A DNA stretch of 64,000 nt from Diospyros lotus (GCF_014633365.1 NC_068349.1:29774753-29838752), one strand, 5' to 3'; counted from the stretch's first letter, positions 47,306 to 59,442 are shown. Program-made: numbers and translations. The notes: generated from the sequence alone by a model not told the origin.

Positions 47306-48146
47306 TGTTGTTGTGGGGTGCCCTAAAATTTCTTAAGTCTTAAATATCTTCCCGATGAATCATAGTTCCCCAGACAATCTCCAAGACGATAGCCTCCCAA
47401 GCCCCCCGATAGGTCCCTAAGGAATGGTTTGACCTATTCATTTTGCATAAGTCCAAAGACACCATTCGATTCTCTTGGACCAAAGCCACCCGGTGGCCCT
47501 GAAGCCTTTTTCAGGACCACCCGAAGATAGTTATTAGGGCTCTACCCCAAAGACGTATCCAAGACCTCCGGCCTCTTTTCATAAACTCCCCAGAAGAGTT
47601 CGAAGACTCAACCGTGGGTCCCACCTATTTGTCTATAAATATTTTCCTCCTCTAAGGAAAACAAGACTTTTTGCACCTCTTTGGACCCAACTCTTTCTCT
47701 CTCTAAAACCCATCTGGAACCTAATCTAACCTCACTCTTTGGGACACTTGAACACGTAGTACATATGTTGGACATTCATCTACATACTTTTTGGAACATA
47801 CTTCTTAGACTATTGTCTGACTTAGGCATCAGAGGGCTCGTGTGAGGAAGTCCCTCATGTGCCTTTCTAACGTCCTTTGTGATCATATGCTAAGGCAAAG
47901 CCCTGCTTCTAGAAGACCCCAAAGGATCACTTCCCTAAAGACCCATTGGGGGCCCCCATCCATCATTGCCCCGAAGACTCTTTCGGGCGTATAGTCCGGA
48001 AGATCCCCATCCAGGTTCCTGAAGATTCTACCATTTAGGAATTCAGCTCCAACTCAGTCTAGACTTAGTTAACCTCACTAGCGACATCTTAGACCCTTAG
48101 ATGTAACGAAGACAAATAAATGTAATGTTATAGTTTGGAAACAACA
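47306..48146 (+). repeat. 5' LTR of Tat element 3, 841 bp
   Basis: It starts TGTTGTTGTGGGGTGCCC and ends TTTGGAAACAACA, directly before the PBS. GACTTAGGCATCAGAGGG near 47820 corresponds to the conserved GACTTG(A/G)GC(A/G)TCGGAG-like string of Tat LTRs. GAAGACT/AAAGACC words recur many times across the LTR. Confidence 0.82.
47634..47640 (+). promoter_or_regulatory. TATA box in LTR of Tat element 3
   Basis: TATAAAT lies about 190 bp before the conserved R-region string, in a GC-richer stretch. Confidence 0.55.
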
Positions 48147-48148
48147 AT

Positions 48149-48165
48149 TTGGCATCGTCTATGGC
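48149..48165 (+). other. Primer binding site of Tat element 3
   Basis: TTGGCATCGTCTATGGC follows the LTR end after two bases. It corresponds to the TTGGCGCCGTCTGTGGG form with changes. Confidence 0.75.
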
Positions 48166-49979
48166 AAACGAATGAAAGGTCATGGCTAGGGGAAGGAGAT
48201 CTATTCGAACTAGAGGTTCTCAACACGAAACTACCACAGTGGACCATCAGCCAAACCCCTCTCCAGAATTGGCAATACCTTAGAGAGGATAAGAAAGTCG
48301 GGTGGCTTGTGACCAACACCCTACAGTGCAAGACTGATCCACGAAACAGACAACTCCTACCCCATCCGCGCACTTGACCATCAGGACATTGGCCCTAGAG
48401 CCTCCTCATTCGAGAAATATTAGGGGTGACAGCACAAGCTGACATACATAACCCTTCTAGGACTAAAAAATCCTCTACTGTCTCCCTCAAGGAATTCCAT
48501 AAACTAAAACAAAGATACGAAGAATTGAGAAAGAGCGACGAGGAGAAGACTAAGAGTCTGCAATAATTATGTGGTTTATTGCGCATGCTCTTACCTACTA
48601 CGGAAGCCACAACTCCTTTAGGTGGCATTCACATTAGCGCTTCAACGCCTCTCCAATAACCACTGTCAGCTCAGTCGAAGTCACAGCAGCCAAATCCCAC
48701 CATGGAAGCCCAATACGCAGAGCAACATAAAAACACTAGAAAGAGTATTATGCAGGAGGAAATCATAGGCAGTACGACCTCTGCTAAAGAAACACATAAG
48801 CCTATGCTGAATACTCAACCAGGGTCCTTTCGAACTTATTAGGGGTAGAGATTAAGAAATTGATTGAAGAAGTTTTTGAAAAGAAAGTGGCAGGGGCAAT
48901 ATTCGATAATGCGCCACCACGACGTATCCCCTTCTCCATCTACGTACTCAGCCATGCACTTCCTCCTAAATTCAAGCTCCCGCATTTATCCAAGTATGGT
49001 AAAAGATAGGATCCCATCTTTCACGCACAATGGTTTAAATCTTTGGCATTTCTTTACAAGTGGAATGACGCCACCATGTGCTTAGTCTTCCCACAATCAT
49101 TGACGAAGTATGCTCATGCTTGGTTCAGTGAGTTGCCCTTCGGCTATCTTACCTCCCATGAGCAATTGTGAGAAGAATTCGTTGCGTCATTTGCAACTCA
49201 CATCTCAAGGAAAAAGACTCCCACTTATCTCTTTAGTGTCTGATAAGGTCCCAAGGAATCCTTGAGACAGTACATTGATCACTTTCGGAATGCAATGCTA
49301 GAAGTACAGGACTTGCCAGTGGGAGTGGCCATCTCTGCTTTTCTACAAGGAACCACCCTAGTACCTCTCAAAGAATCCCTCGTTCTTAAGCAACCAACTA
49401 CTCTAGCCAATCTATTTTCCCATACCAACAAGTATGTGGTGCAACTAGATATCCTATGAACTTGTGAATTAACTAAGCATCTCGAAGAGGGAACCAGAAA
49501 AAGAGACAGGCTCGCATGTGACAAGGCTGGATGGAAAGACCCCTAGACCCGACGAATATTTCAAACACCATCACCAAATGTATGCACCACCACCCGCACC
49601 CACCATCTCCCCTACTAGGCTCATTAGCTTTCCTTTTTCCTCTAAGGAGCTAAAAGAGGAGGATGTTCAACCCTTTTGTCAATTCCATCAATGCCCAAGT
49701 CACTCAACGGAGAATTGCCATACTTTTTGAGAGTATGTGGGAAGACTAGCTAGGGAAAGCAAGGTCGACCAATTTCGGCCCATGATAACCCAAGCTCTGC
49801 AAAAGGCACTGTTATCCACCCCAATAGGATAGATTCCCCAGGGCAAACTGTAGCCCACCAAGGGGGTAACCTCGGGGTGGCAGCAATCAGCAATACAGGG
49901 TGCTGCTTGATAAACAGAGGGGACCCCAGGGAGTAGAGCCCTCTACGCCCCCAATAGACAACGAGTCCACTTAAGAGCA
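48166..49979 (+). pseudogene. gag: gag of Tat element 3, broken
   Basis: The first 650 bp contain many stops. The core starts at about 48850 (LIEEVFEKKVAGAIFDNAP), with FKLPHLSKYG, WFKSLAFLYKWNDATMCLVF, AWFSELPFGYLTSHEQL and SLRQYIDHFRNAMLEVQDLP (about 49260-49320). GVAISAFLQGTTLVPLKESL and FSHTNKY follow, then a finger-like FCQFHQCPSHSTENCHTF at 49675-49728. Stops at about 49000, 49170, 49242 and 49457, and several frame changes. Confidence 0.82.
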
Positions 49980-51620
49980 CATCCATATTATCTTAGGAGG
50001 AGAAACTCTGGCTAGTGATTCTTCGATAGCTCACAAGTCATACGCACGTCAGACCTTGCATGTGGCTTCTATAATTCACATGGCACATAATGAAAAGCCT
50101 ATCTCTTTCACTTCGGCTGACGAAGGGAATGTCCTTATGCCTCATAATACGATGACCCTATGGTCATTTTCGCCATTATTACCAAACATTCGATTAATTG
50201 TATCCTTGTGGATAGTGGCAACTCTATCAACTTGATTTACTAGAACTACTTCGAGAAAATGCATATCGCTTATGATCACCTCCAACCTATTTTCTCCCTA
50301 CTTCACAATTTTATTGGGGAAGCAGTACCTATTACAAGGTCGGTACAACTACCAGTAACTCTAGGGTCTCACCCTTGCAGTGTCACCCTCCAGGTGAACT
50401 TCATAGTGGTAAAAACTACGTCCACAACCTACAACGTCATCCTTGAAAGATCACTCATTAACAACATAAGGGTTGTCATACACCCTAATTATCTCCAGGC
50501 GACATAGGTTAAGTCCGAGGTGATCAGAAGAGAGCTTGAGTTTGCTACATATCGTCATCCAAAGCAGCCAAGGGAAACGAGGTTTCCCTCACCCTTGATC
50601 ATGTCTATTTTAGAGCAAGCATCATTGAAACCTCAACCTGTGGAAACCTTGGAACATGTTAGGCTTCATGAGGATGAAGAAGACAAAATAGTTTATGTGG
50701 GAAGTCATTTGTCGCCAGAACAAAGGCAAGAAATTGTATAGTGTTTGTAGGAGAACGTAAACATATTTGCATGGGTACCTACTAATATGCCAGGTATTGA
50801 CCCACATATAATCTCTCATCAGTTAAGCGTAAGACTAGCGGCCAATCCAGTTAAACAAAAGAAGAGGAATATTGCATCCTATAGGTTATCATCCCTTGAA
50901 AAAGAAGTTAATAAACTGTTCAAAGCTAGATTCATCCGTAAAGTCCACTACCCCCACTGGCTTGCCAACATTGTTATGGTAAAGAAGTCCAGTGGAAAGT
51001 GGCAAGTCTATGTAGATTTCACTAACTTGAACAATGCATGTCCAAAAGGCTCCTATCTATTCCCACAAATTGATCGTTTGGTAGATAGCACTTCGAGATA
51101 TCACATGTTGAGCTTCCTATATGCCTTTTTGGGATGCCACCAAATCAACATGTTCCCCTCGAATGCCAAGAAAACTTCCTTTATTATGGAAATAGGGACA
51201 TATTGTTATCAGGTCATGCCCTTTGGACTTAAGAATGCGGGAGCAACTTACCAGCGAATGGTCAACAGGGTATTTAAAGAACTACTTGGAACCACCTTGG
51301 AAGCTTGCGTGGACGAGTTGGTATTCAAAAGCTGCACAGTTGGTATTCATTTGTGGAGAAGTTAGAGCGAGTTTTTATAATATGTCATTAATATCATATG
51401 CGACTTAATCCCAATAAGTGCGCCTTCGTCATCGGGTTAGGTAAGTTTTTTGGCTATCTTATCATGAAACGCGGGATAGAAGCCAACTCTAAAAAGATCC
51501 ATGCCATTCTAGATATGTAGTCACCCTTTGAATTAAGGGAAGTCCAACAATTAATTGAACGTCTAGCGACCCTTAACCGTTTTCTCTCCAAGTCTACTGA
51601 AAAAGCCTACCATTTTTCTA
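49980..51620 (+). pseudogene. pol: Protease and reverse transcriptase of Tat element 3, broken
   Basis: Protease: ARQTLHVASIIHMAHNEKP, a frameshift near 50150, the active-site ILVDSGNSINLIY with DSG kept, then TAG at 50241-50243 followed by NYFEKMHIAYDHLQ. RT: HIISHQLSVRLAANPVKQKK, SGKWQVYVDFTNLNNACP, RYHMLSFLYAFLGCHQI, CYQVMPFGLKNAGATYQRMV. The catalytic box is CVDE (51306-51317) instead of YVDD, so this RT could not work. A further shift at about 51320 and a stop at 51363 follow; the RT thumb continues in other frames (KFFGYLIMKRGIEANSKKI). Confidence 0.85.
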
Positions 51621-51629
51621 GATACTAAA

Positions 51630-52581
51630 GAAGGGAATGAATTTCCAATGGGACGATAAGTGTGAACGGGTATTTCAGGCACTGAAGGATTACCTTCGTG
51701 AAATACCCCTGCTTACTAGGCCTGAGGCAGGAGATGTGTTGCACCTCCATCTTGGGGTTAGCCAGGATGCAACCAGTGTAGTGTTGTTAAGAAGAATTGA
51801 CTAAGTGGACTGACCGGGATATAATGTTAGTCGAGTACTCCACAAGGTAGATACTCATTATCCTTGCATTGAAAAAGTGGCGTTCGCCTTGGTCACGATA
51901 GCCAAGAAGCTCAAACCTTACTTCCAAGCATATACCTTCACAATTCTCACTAACCAACCCATGCGATAGATTCTCCAGTAACCAGAACACTCGGAAAGGC
52001 TCACCAAATGTGCCATTGAGCTCAGTGAATATGATCTCCAATACGAGCCATGGAGAACCATCAAAGGCCAAGCATTTGTTGAGTGCAGACATCCACCAGA
52101 GCCTGAGAAAAAATCCTTACCAGAGTGGAAATTATTCGTGGATGGAACCTCTAATGTACAAGGCAGTGGAGCCGACATTGTGTTAATCTCTCATGAAAAT
52201 GATATTCTGGAATACTCTCTATGATTCACCTTTCCTAGTTCAAAGAATGTCACAGAATACGAAGCTCTTATTGTCGATCTAGCTTTCATTCGAAACCTCA
52301 AAGTAAAAAAGGTGGTAGCTCACATTGACTCCCAACTAGTGCTACAGTAGTTCCAAGGTACCTATGAGGCTAGGGACCCCAGGCTCACTCAATACCTGGG
52401 GAAATCACAAGGGTTAGCACATTCTTTTCATAATTTTTAGTTAGTCAAGGTCAATCGTACCCTCAATCACTATGCGGATGCATTGTCCAAGCTAGCAACA
52501 GCTAGAGATACCCCTGAGCGCTTAATCCACATGGAGATCCTACAAAAGCCAAGTATAGATGAAAGTGAGGAAGAAAAATAA
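51630..52581 (+). pseudogene. pol: RT connection and RNase H of Tat element 3, broken
   Basis: The connection part reads PPLKYLREIPLLTRPEAGD-like strings around 51690 (ALKDYLREIPLLTRPEAG). RNase H starts at about 52125 with EWKLFVDGTSNVQGSGADIV and has SSKNVTEYEALIVDLAF, then VAHIDSQLVLQ with a TAG, and HYADALSKLATARDTPERL at the end. First D and E and the DSQ aspartate are visible. At least four stops. Confidence 0.78.
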
Positions 52582-53940
52582 ATTCAATTCATTGAAAAAA
52601 TTGATCATTAGAGATCGCCCATTATGCGATATTTTCTTACTAGGGAGCTTCCTGCTAACCTTGCAGAACCTAGAATGCTGAAAGTACGAGCAGCCCGCTT
52701 TTTGGTTATAGATTATATTCTTTATAATTCCGTGCCGCTATTAAGGTGTCTTAGCCCACGAGAAGCACAACAAGCCCTAAACGAAGTGCACGAGGGTGAT
52801 TGTGGCGAGCACCTCGACAGAAGGTCACTATTCGCCAAAGTCATGAAGGCTGGTTTTTTCTGGCCTACATTCCGTAGAGATGCTTCTGGAAAGGTTCTAA
52901 CTTGTGACAAGTGCTAGAGGCACACACCGTTATCTTTATCACTTGTGACAAATATCCAACAAATCTTCCAACCTATCTCTTTTGCATAATGGGGACTGGA
53001 CATACTTGGCCCTTTTCCCATTGCCACAGGCCAAATGGAAGTTCCTACTTGTAGCTATTAATTACTTCACTAAGTGGGTTGAAGTTGAACCCCTACCAAC
53101 CATCATAGAGAAGAAAGTGGAGAACATGGTGTGGAAGGACATCATTTTCCATTTTGTAATCCCCCGGATCCTCAATAAGGACCATAGCACGCAATTTGAC
53201 TTTGACGTTTTTCGTGCCTTCTGTGATAGATGGGGAATCCACCTTTGCATGGCATCAGTTGCTTACCCTCAAGTGAACAGTCAAGCCAAAGCTAGCAACA
53301 AGATCATTCTCCGAGGCTTTAAAACCCAATTGGATAAAGCAAAATGAGCTTGAGTGGAGGAGCTCCCAACTATCTTATGGGCTTATTGTACTATCAGTCA
53401 CACATTTACTAGGGAAACTCCTTTCAACCTCGTATATGGATCTAAGGCCCTAATCCAAGTTAAGGTAAACATCTAGTCTCCACGAGTCCTGACCTTTGAT
53501 GAGGAGAAAAATTCAAAGCAGTTGTCTTACAATTTAGATCAGGTGGAAGAGCGAAGGGATCAAGCTAGCATCTGATTGGCAGCCTACCATCGGAGGATTA
53601 CTAACTATTACAACTCCTGCATCAGAAACAGGTCGTTGCAACTAGGTGATTTGGTGCTAAAAAAATCTATTATCATAGGTGCCCTCCGTGAAGAAGGCAA
53701 GCTTTGAGCCAATTGGAAGGCCCCTATAGGATTTAGGAGATACTAGTCCAAACACCTGCATTCTTTAAACACTCCAAGGGGAAACGGTCGGCAAAACTTC
53801 GAATACCATGCACTTGAAAAAATGCTTCATCAGGTAGAAGCACATCACACCCTATTAAATTATGAGGGATGCTTGACTCACCGGTTGGCTTGCCAACATA
53901 ACTGTAAGAGACCAGGTACACTATTATTTACTCATGATTA
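52582..53940 (+). pseudogene. pol: Integrase of Tat element 3, broken, catalytic E replaced by K
   Basis: N-terminal part: LRCLSPREAQQALNEVHEGD and CDKC followed by TAG. Core: TAA at 52987-52989 immediately before WGLDILGPFP, first D in LDIL, second in NKDHSTQFD, and AAA (K) at 53288-53290 in SQAKASNKI where E is expected. Frame change near 53035. C-terminal part: ETPFNLVYGSKALI, YYNSCIRNRSLQLGDLVLKK, then shifts. No intact product. Confidence 0.82.
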
Positions 53941-53989
53941 TATTTGTCTTTACCCATGTTTGTGTATGTTGTAAGTAGTAAAGGGAAAA

Positions 53990-55400
53990 TTTTACTTTCA
54001 TACACCACAATGGGACATATTATTAAGCTCAAGGGTAAGTAAATATGATTTTGATGATAACAAAAATATTTTTATGATATTAATATATTTTATTAGCCTC
54101 TTGTGAAGTAAAAATCTTATTTTTTTTTGTGTTTATGTATCTTAGGTCAACTGAGTAAGTCGACTGAAGTGAGGAAGAATGTTTAAATCTTCTCATATTC
54201 CATTCAGGTCGACTGAAATTTGGATTCGGTTGACCAAAGTTTCTAGAGAGTTTGGCCTCATGTCTTAGGTTAACCTAGCCTTCATCAAAGTTATGGCTTC
54301 GGCTACTGGACAACTTCGATCAACCAAAGTTGTGCCTTAGGTCGACTGAAGTAGGCCAGAATGTTGGCTTCTTACCTTAGGTCGACCAGTCTTTCGACCG
54401 ATGTTAGGCATTAGCCTACTGGATGACTTAGGTCAACCGAAATGGGAACTTCAGTCGACCAAAGTTCAACAGTTGTTTCTATATGTACATTGCTTTTTGT
54501 GTCTCTTTTTGTTGCATGCCAAATATACATTTTTACAATATGCTTTTACCTTGTACCTCAAAATCATGGCTTGATTTTCCAATGCAAAAAGTTGAATTTC
54601 TTTTTGAGAAAAGGTGTTTTTGACTTTACTTTTACAAATTCTAATTTGGTCGTCTCTAACTTTCTTGCCTTTCTATTTTTGAAAAGCTTACGATTAATCT
54701 TGTTATCAAGCTGTCTCCTTAACTTTCTCAAGTTAATTTTATTTTGCACAAAATTATTTTTCTGATATGTATGTTAGCCAAGATCCCAACAAATGTTGAA
54801 ATGTTCTAGTTGCAACCTAGAAAAGTTGAAGAGATTTTTGAATTTCAAAAATGCTCCACAACCCTCTATGTAACAACTAGTTGACTAAAAATGCTTGTAT
54901 AAATATGAGGTGACTATGAAGGCCAAATACATAGAACAAACTATTGATAGAGCATTCAAACAAGAGTAAGAAGGTTCAAGTGTTGGAAGTGTGCTGGTTG
55001 GAATTCTCAAATTGCTGGTGACTTGTTTGATTTGTCTCTGGTTGTAAGTTTGTTATTTTTACTCACTTGTTATGTGAGGTGATTATATTTGCTAGCTTTG
55101 TGCTAGTGGTTCTTGTTTAGGCAAGGGATTGTATGTTGGTTCTAATTCCAATTAAAAGTTACTGTTGATTCTCCCTAGTGGAACCTCAAGCTTAGTCTTG
55201 AGAGAGAAGACTAGGCTCTTTAAAAAGCTAAACCTCTATAAAATTCTCTTGTTCATTGTGGTTCATTGCTTTAAATTTTCATATACTTACTCAAATACAT
55301 TTTACTAAGATCACAAAAATTAAGCGTTTTCAACAAGAGCTACAATTATCAAATTTTTGAAAAATCCAATTCACCCCTCTCTTGGGTATTTTTTTAGGCA
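53990..55400 (+). mobile_element. Copia-like (SIRE-type) LTR inside the 3' region of Tat element 3
   Basis: The start region ATATGATTTTGATGATAACA and the end region CAATTCACCCCTCTCTTGGG are strings typical of plant SIRE-type LTRs. A TATA-like GTATAAATATGAGG lies at 54896. The words GGTCGAC(C/T)GAAGT or reversed recur about ten times at 54145-54470. No gene inside; exact ends and target duplication are unclear, so the borders are approximate. Confidence 0.6.
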
Positions 55401-55762
55401 ACACATATAATAGACATTGTCGTCTTCCTCGAGGTCAGCCTTCTCTTAAAAAAATTTCATGGGTTCCAGTGTCCTCTCTCCCACATTCCGTGAGGGCACA
55501 TGCCGGATGTATAAATTCCTGGGCTACTCAGTGATGAAAAAGACAAGGAATAGCGGCGATAACGGAGAAATCCAAATGATGTCTACAAGTTAAGGCAACC
55601 TAGGAAGCAGGGTGGGATCCATTCCCCCAGTGACCATAAAAACGGCCCCTTGCTACTGATGCATAATTTATCCTTTGCACAACTATCTATATCCCCTCCA
55701 AGGGGAGGGATGAGCCGGCATCCCAGTTAATGGGGACCCAAATCTTCCTTATGTGTACTAAA
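55401..55762 (+). other. 3' untranslated stretch of Tat element 3
   Basis: No coding content. It lies between the copia-like LTR and the LTR starting at 55763 and has the GC level of the Tat element, so it is taken as its 3' region. CCCTCCAAGGGGAGGG (55697-55712) is a small inverted repeat. Confidence 0.45.
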
Positions 55763-56565
55763 TGTTACGCTACCCTGCACATTTATTTATCAAAACTATA
55801 ACCAAATTCATCAAACGTCAATCCTTTTATTAAAGCAGGTGTAGGGCGATTATACTCGCCAGTGTGCGAGTGTGCGTGTAGTACAATTTTAAATTTATAT
55901 TTCGATGAGTCTGGGTCGGTTCATAGGAAGATTATTTTGGATGAAAACAAAAATCACTGAACATTTAATTTTAAGAGGTGATTAAGATGATCTAAAGGAA
56001 ATGATTAAAACTAAATTAACACTGAATTTAAGTAGCTTGGGTCAAGACAATTTTAGTGCCAAAACAAATTAATTCCCGATTTAATAGAAAAAAAATCAGT
56101 AATATTCATCTGATTTAAGTTTTGTAGATCTGTTAGTAATTTTAGTTCAAGATAAGGATAATTCTTGTTTAAGCAATCTCCATACGTGGCATGAAAATTC
56201 TATGTTAAGTAATTACCATAAAATGAATTATATTCCATAAACAGATTTTATAGATACAGATTAATCATTTGAGTTTGGGTATGAAAACATTTCCAGGTCG
56301 AGCAATCTCCATACGTGGCACAAAAATTCTAAGTTAGGCTTATGCTCCAATCCAAACTCAAAGATACACCATACGCACACTACTCAAATTAAATCAGATT
56401 AATATTACACATTTGAAGCGCAGCTTTCTTTCAGAATCATTGGCGTTGAACACTGTCCTTGCCTTAACCCAAGATTGGATTTAGCTACTTATCTTCATTT
56501 TTAAATAAATTGGAAGGAATTTAAAAGACGAAAATTAAAAGACAATATTTAAAAGATAATTTTTT

Positions 56566-56756
56566 AACCGACCATATAGGCAGTGTATAATTAAAAGACA
56601 ATATTCAACCGACCATATAGGCAGTATATAATTAAAAGACAATATTTAAAAGATAATAATCAACCGACCATATAGGCGGTATATAATTAAGAGACAATAA
56701 TTGAAAGACAATATTTAATCGACCATATAGGCGGTGTATAATTAAAAGACAATATG
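56566..56756 (-). repeat. Four short tandem units in the left LTR (two in the right LTR)
   Basis: Units of about 40-55 bp contain ACCGACCATATAGGCAGT and ATAATTAAAAGACAATATT. Four copies are seen here; the right LTR has two (63359-63455). Confidence 0.85.
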
Positions 56757-57136
56757 AATAACATAATACAACTGTATGAAAACAAAGGTTGAAGATTTAA
56801 GAGAGAAATTCTAAGAACAAAACTATATAGAAACTAAAGTGAAAATTTTGAGAGAGAAATCCTAAGAACACAACTATACTTTCATTATAAGAAAATTGAA
56901 TGGTTACAAATGCATCCCAAGTGCTCTATTTATAGGCTAAAAGATGCAATAGAAACCACTCAATTATATAATTTAATAATACAAAATATCTAAAGAAAAA
57001 TAAAATACCTAATTTAAAAATACAAAGATAAATAAAATATCTAATTACTTAAAAAGTTTGGGCCAAAGTGTAGTTCATGAAACTTCGTGACTTGATGTAA
57101 GCGATGATGTCATTCCAACCCATGATGTCAGTAATT

Positions 57137-57310
57137 TGTGGGACTTGGGCTTTTCATATTTTTGGGCTTGGGCCTTCCTTGTGTTGGGCTTGGGCCTTCT
57201 TTGTTTTGGGCTTGGGCCTTACTTGTGTTAGGCTTGTGCCTTCTTTGTTTTGGGCTTGGGCCTGTGCCTTTCTTATTTTGGGTTTGGGCCTTCCTTGTGT
57301 TGGGCTTGGA
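57137..57310 (-). repeat. GGGCTTGGGCCTTC microsatellite-like array in the LTR
   Basis: About six to seven units of GGGCTTGGGCCTTCCTTGTG with variants. The same array is in the right LTR (about 63805-63950). It gives open frames on both strands rich in G, L and W or P, K and Q; these are by-products, not genes. Confidence 0.85.
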
Positions 57311-57486
57311 ATCCATAATATTATAATATTATATTTATTTTTTTATTTTATATATATTTTTATATTAATATTTTTAAACATGCACGAAATCACAAAATGC
57401 ATAATAATATTCAATTTAAACCACTTTAAGATCAAACTAGGGGTGAAATTATAACAAAATTTTTACAAAATTGTTCACTAATCACA

Positions 57487-57501
57487 CCCCCCAACTTAAA
57501 C
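57487..57501 (-). other. Polypurine tract of the LOG-bearing element
   Basis: The minus strand reads GTTTAAGTTGGGGGG directly before the LTR start TGTGATTAG. This is the primer for plus-strand DNA synthesis. Confidence 0.8.
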
Positions 57502-59442
57502 ATTGCTAGTCCCATAGCAATTAGACTTTACACTATATAGATTTATTCACAATAATCGCATGAATATAAAAATTTCAAATTCGAAACCGAAATATATAGG
57601 GCAGAATAAGCTATCTATCATACAGTCAAATATTTTAAATTAGATTTCGATCAAAGGTCATACAATCTTAGGAACGACAATTAGGATGACCATCATTCTA
57701 CCTTACTCCCTGGAAGTTTCGACTTCAAACCTTACTATGGATTTTCCCTCCAATAAAAAAAATGATTCCTCTGGTGTACACACAAATGGGTGCACCGTTT
57801 AAGAGTAAGTGCAAAACAAGTTCAAACTCGGTATCATCCCAAATACAAAGAACGCAATTTCATGAAAGAATAGGGAATTTAACATAACTTCATGACTTGA
57901 ATAATGCCATAGATAAATAACTTTTGAATTTAAACAGAATTCCCTACTCCAAACTTGAATCCTGAGATTACATGATTTATAGCATCAAGAGGAACCAAAC
58001 CGGGTTGTAATGGGGCTATGAGATTAATACGGGCTATCAAAGAAAATGGTAAAGTATGCAAAGGGTGTGTCGGGAATTTTTTTGTTTTTTTTTTTTTTTT
58101 TTGACACTAATCTCAAATTGGATATATTATTTTCTTCAGCATTTATTTTGAAACACTTGTGCTGAATATCTAAGAGAACTTCTTTTTTTTTTTTTCTTTT
58201 TTCCTTTCTTTTTTCCTTTTTTGTTTCTTTTTTATATGAAAATACCAAGATAGACTGATTCCTAAAAACACACCAGGTTTGGACAAACTTCATGTGGTTA
58301 CAGTTTAGATGAGGGTAGAAAAAAAAATTATGCTAAGAACAGCTCAAATGGGCTACCAATGGAGGTTAATGTAAAGAAAGAAAAAGGTTAATAGGCCCAA
58401 ATTGAAAGAAATTGATCCCCTTATCATGCTTCTACAAAACGATGTTACTCAGTCAACTAATTTAGAGTTTGAAACCAGCCAAATTCATCCGCTATCATAC
58501 TAGACATTCAAAGCAAATTGATGTTTTGAAGCTATTAAAAAGATGAGATAAACAATAAAGCGCATTTAGAGTAAGTGTTATTTCATTCAGAATTAACGAT
58601 TATTAGGCTCAAACACTTACTCAGGTAATAGTCTCCACTTCTGTTGAGGGATTATGCAGTGTGCTAATCAGCTAATTATAATTGCCTTTGACTTTATGAC
58701 CAACAAACCAATTTCTAATTATTGAACTTCCGACGCATGCAAATCACTTATTATAATCCCATACATGTACGTTTTCTAATAAGAAATTAATGCATTCAGG
58801 TTCATACTGCAAATTCAACTGGCTATCAGTATATAACTCCAAAGCTTTAGGGATAGCATTATTTAAAGCACACATAATTTTTTTAAGTTTTAGTAGGAAG
58901 AGATAAAAATAAACAATTCACACAAAACTACAAGCATGCAATTGCAAATTCACAGTTAAACATAGACTAGATAATTCATAAATATACCTTACTTCCCCCC
59001 AACTTGAATTACAGTAATAAAATAGGATTGTTAGGAATACCTGTAACTCCACAAGTCTGTAAGTTTACTCTGAACTGCTAAATCTTCAACAAACAAGTGA
59101 GAATACCTTACATATATTTTTTATATTTTTTTTTCACACCGAAATAAGAAAAATTCATGCAAGTCATATAATTAAGAGATGCGTCTCAAGAGTACAAAAA
59201 GTACTACGTACTCAGCCATCTTATCATAAACTTGCTTAATAGCATTCCACAATTTTTGAAAACTAAACATAAAATAAATTGATGCAAGTCAAAATAAAAA
59301 GATGCATCTCAAGAGTACAGAAAAGTTCTCCTTACCCAGCCATCTTATCATAGACTTGCCCTTGTTAGAGGGATAAATCTAAATTAATCGGGCCCCTTTG
59401 ACGCTTGCTTCCAATTTCCTTAGACTAGTCTATCCGAGGCTC
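57502..59442 (-). other. 3' untranslated part of the LOG-bearing element
   Basis: I see no coding region. T-runs occur at 58081-58102 and 58182-58230. A near repeat (GCGTCTCAAGAGTACAAAAA; GCATCTCAAGAGTACAGAAA, each followed by CAGCCATCTTATCAT) lies at 59178-59230 and 59311-59355. Confidence 0.5.

Larger units (their letters stand above)
47306..55762 (+). mobile_element. Ty3/gypsy Tat-lineage retrotransposon 3
   Basis: 5' LTR, PBS, gag, protease, RT, RNase H and integrase follow in order, then a 3' region cut by a copia-like LTR (about 53990-55400) and by the LOG-bearing element (from 55763). The 3' LTR must lie beyond 64000. Proteins resemble those of Tat element 2 (same ISHQL, KQKKR and NYFEKMHIA strings) but differ at many positions, so the two are different families of one clade. 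Confidence 0.85.
55763..57486 (-). repeat. 3' LTR (left copy) of the LOG-bearing element, 1724 bp
   Basis: It aligns along its whole length with 62556-64000. The plus strand begins TGTTACGCTACCC; the right copy has TGACTACTACGCTACC, so the left copy has a small change at its end. It ends ...TCACTAATCACA before the PPT. On the minus strand CCTATAAATAGAGC (56924-56937) is a good TATA box. Confidence 0.9.

Noticed and set aside
54442..54765. 107-codon Phe/Leu-rich frame
   Set aside because: T-rich LTR sequence; no signal or domain beyond composition.
56566..56756. Regularly spaced repeats as a CRISPR-like array
   Set aside because: Units are directly adjacent and degenerate without unique spacers, lie in an LTR, and the genome is a plant.
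57104..57454. Open frames with Gly-Leu-Trp-rich or Pro-Lys-Gln-rich products on both strands
   Set aside because: They are translations of the GGGCTTGGGCC array in an LTR and occur in both LTR copies; not genes.
58024..58293. Lys/Glu-rich minus-strand frame
   Set aside because: Product of T/C-rich runs in the 3' untranslated part of the LOG-bearing element.
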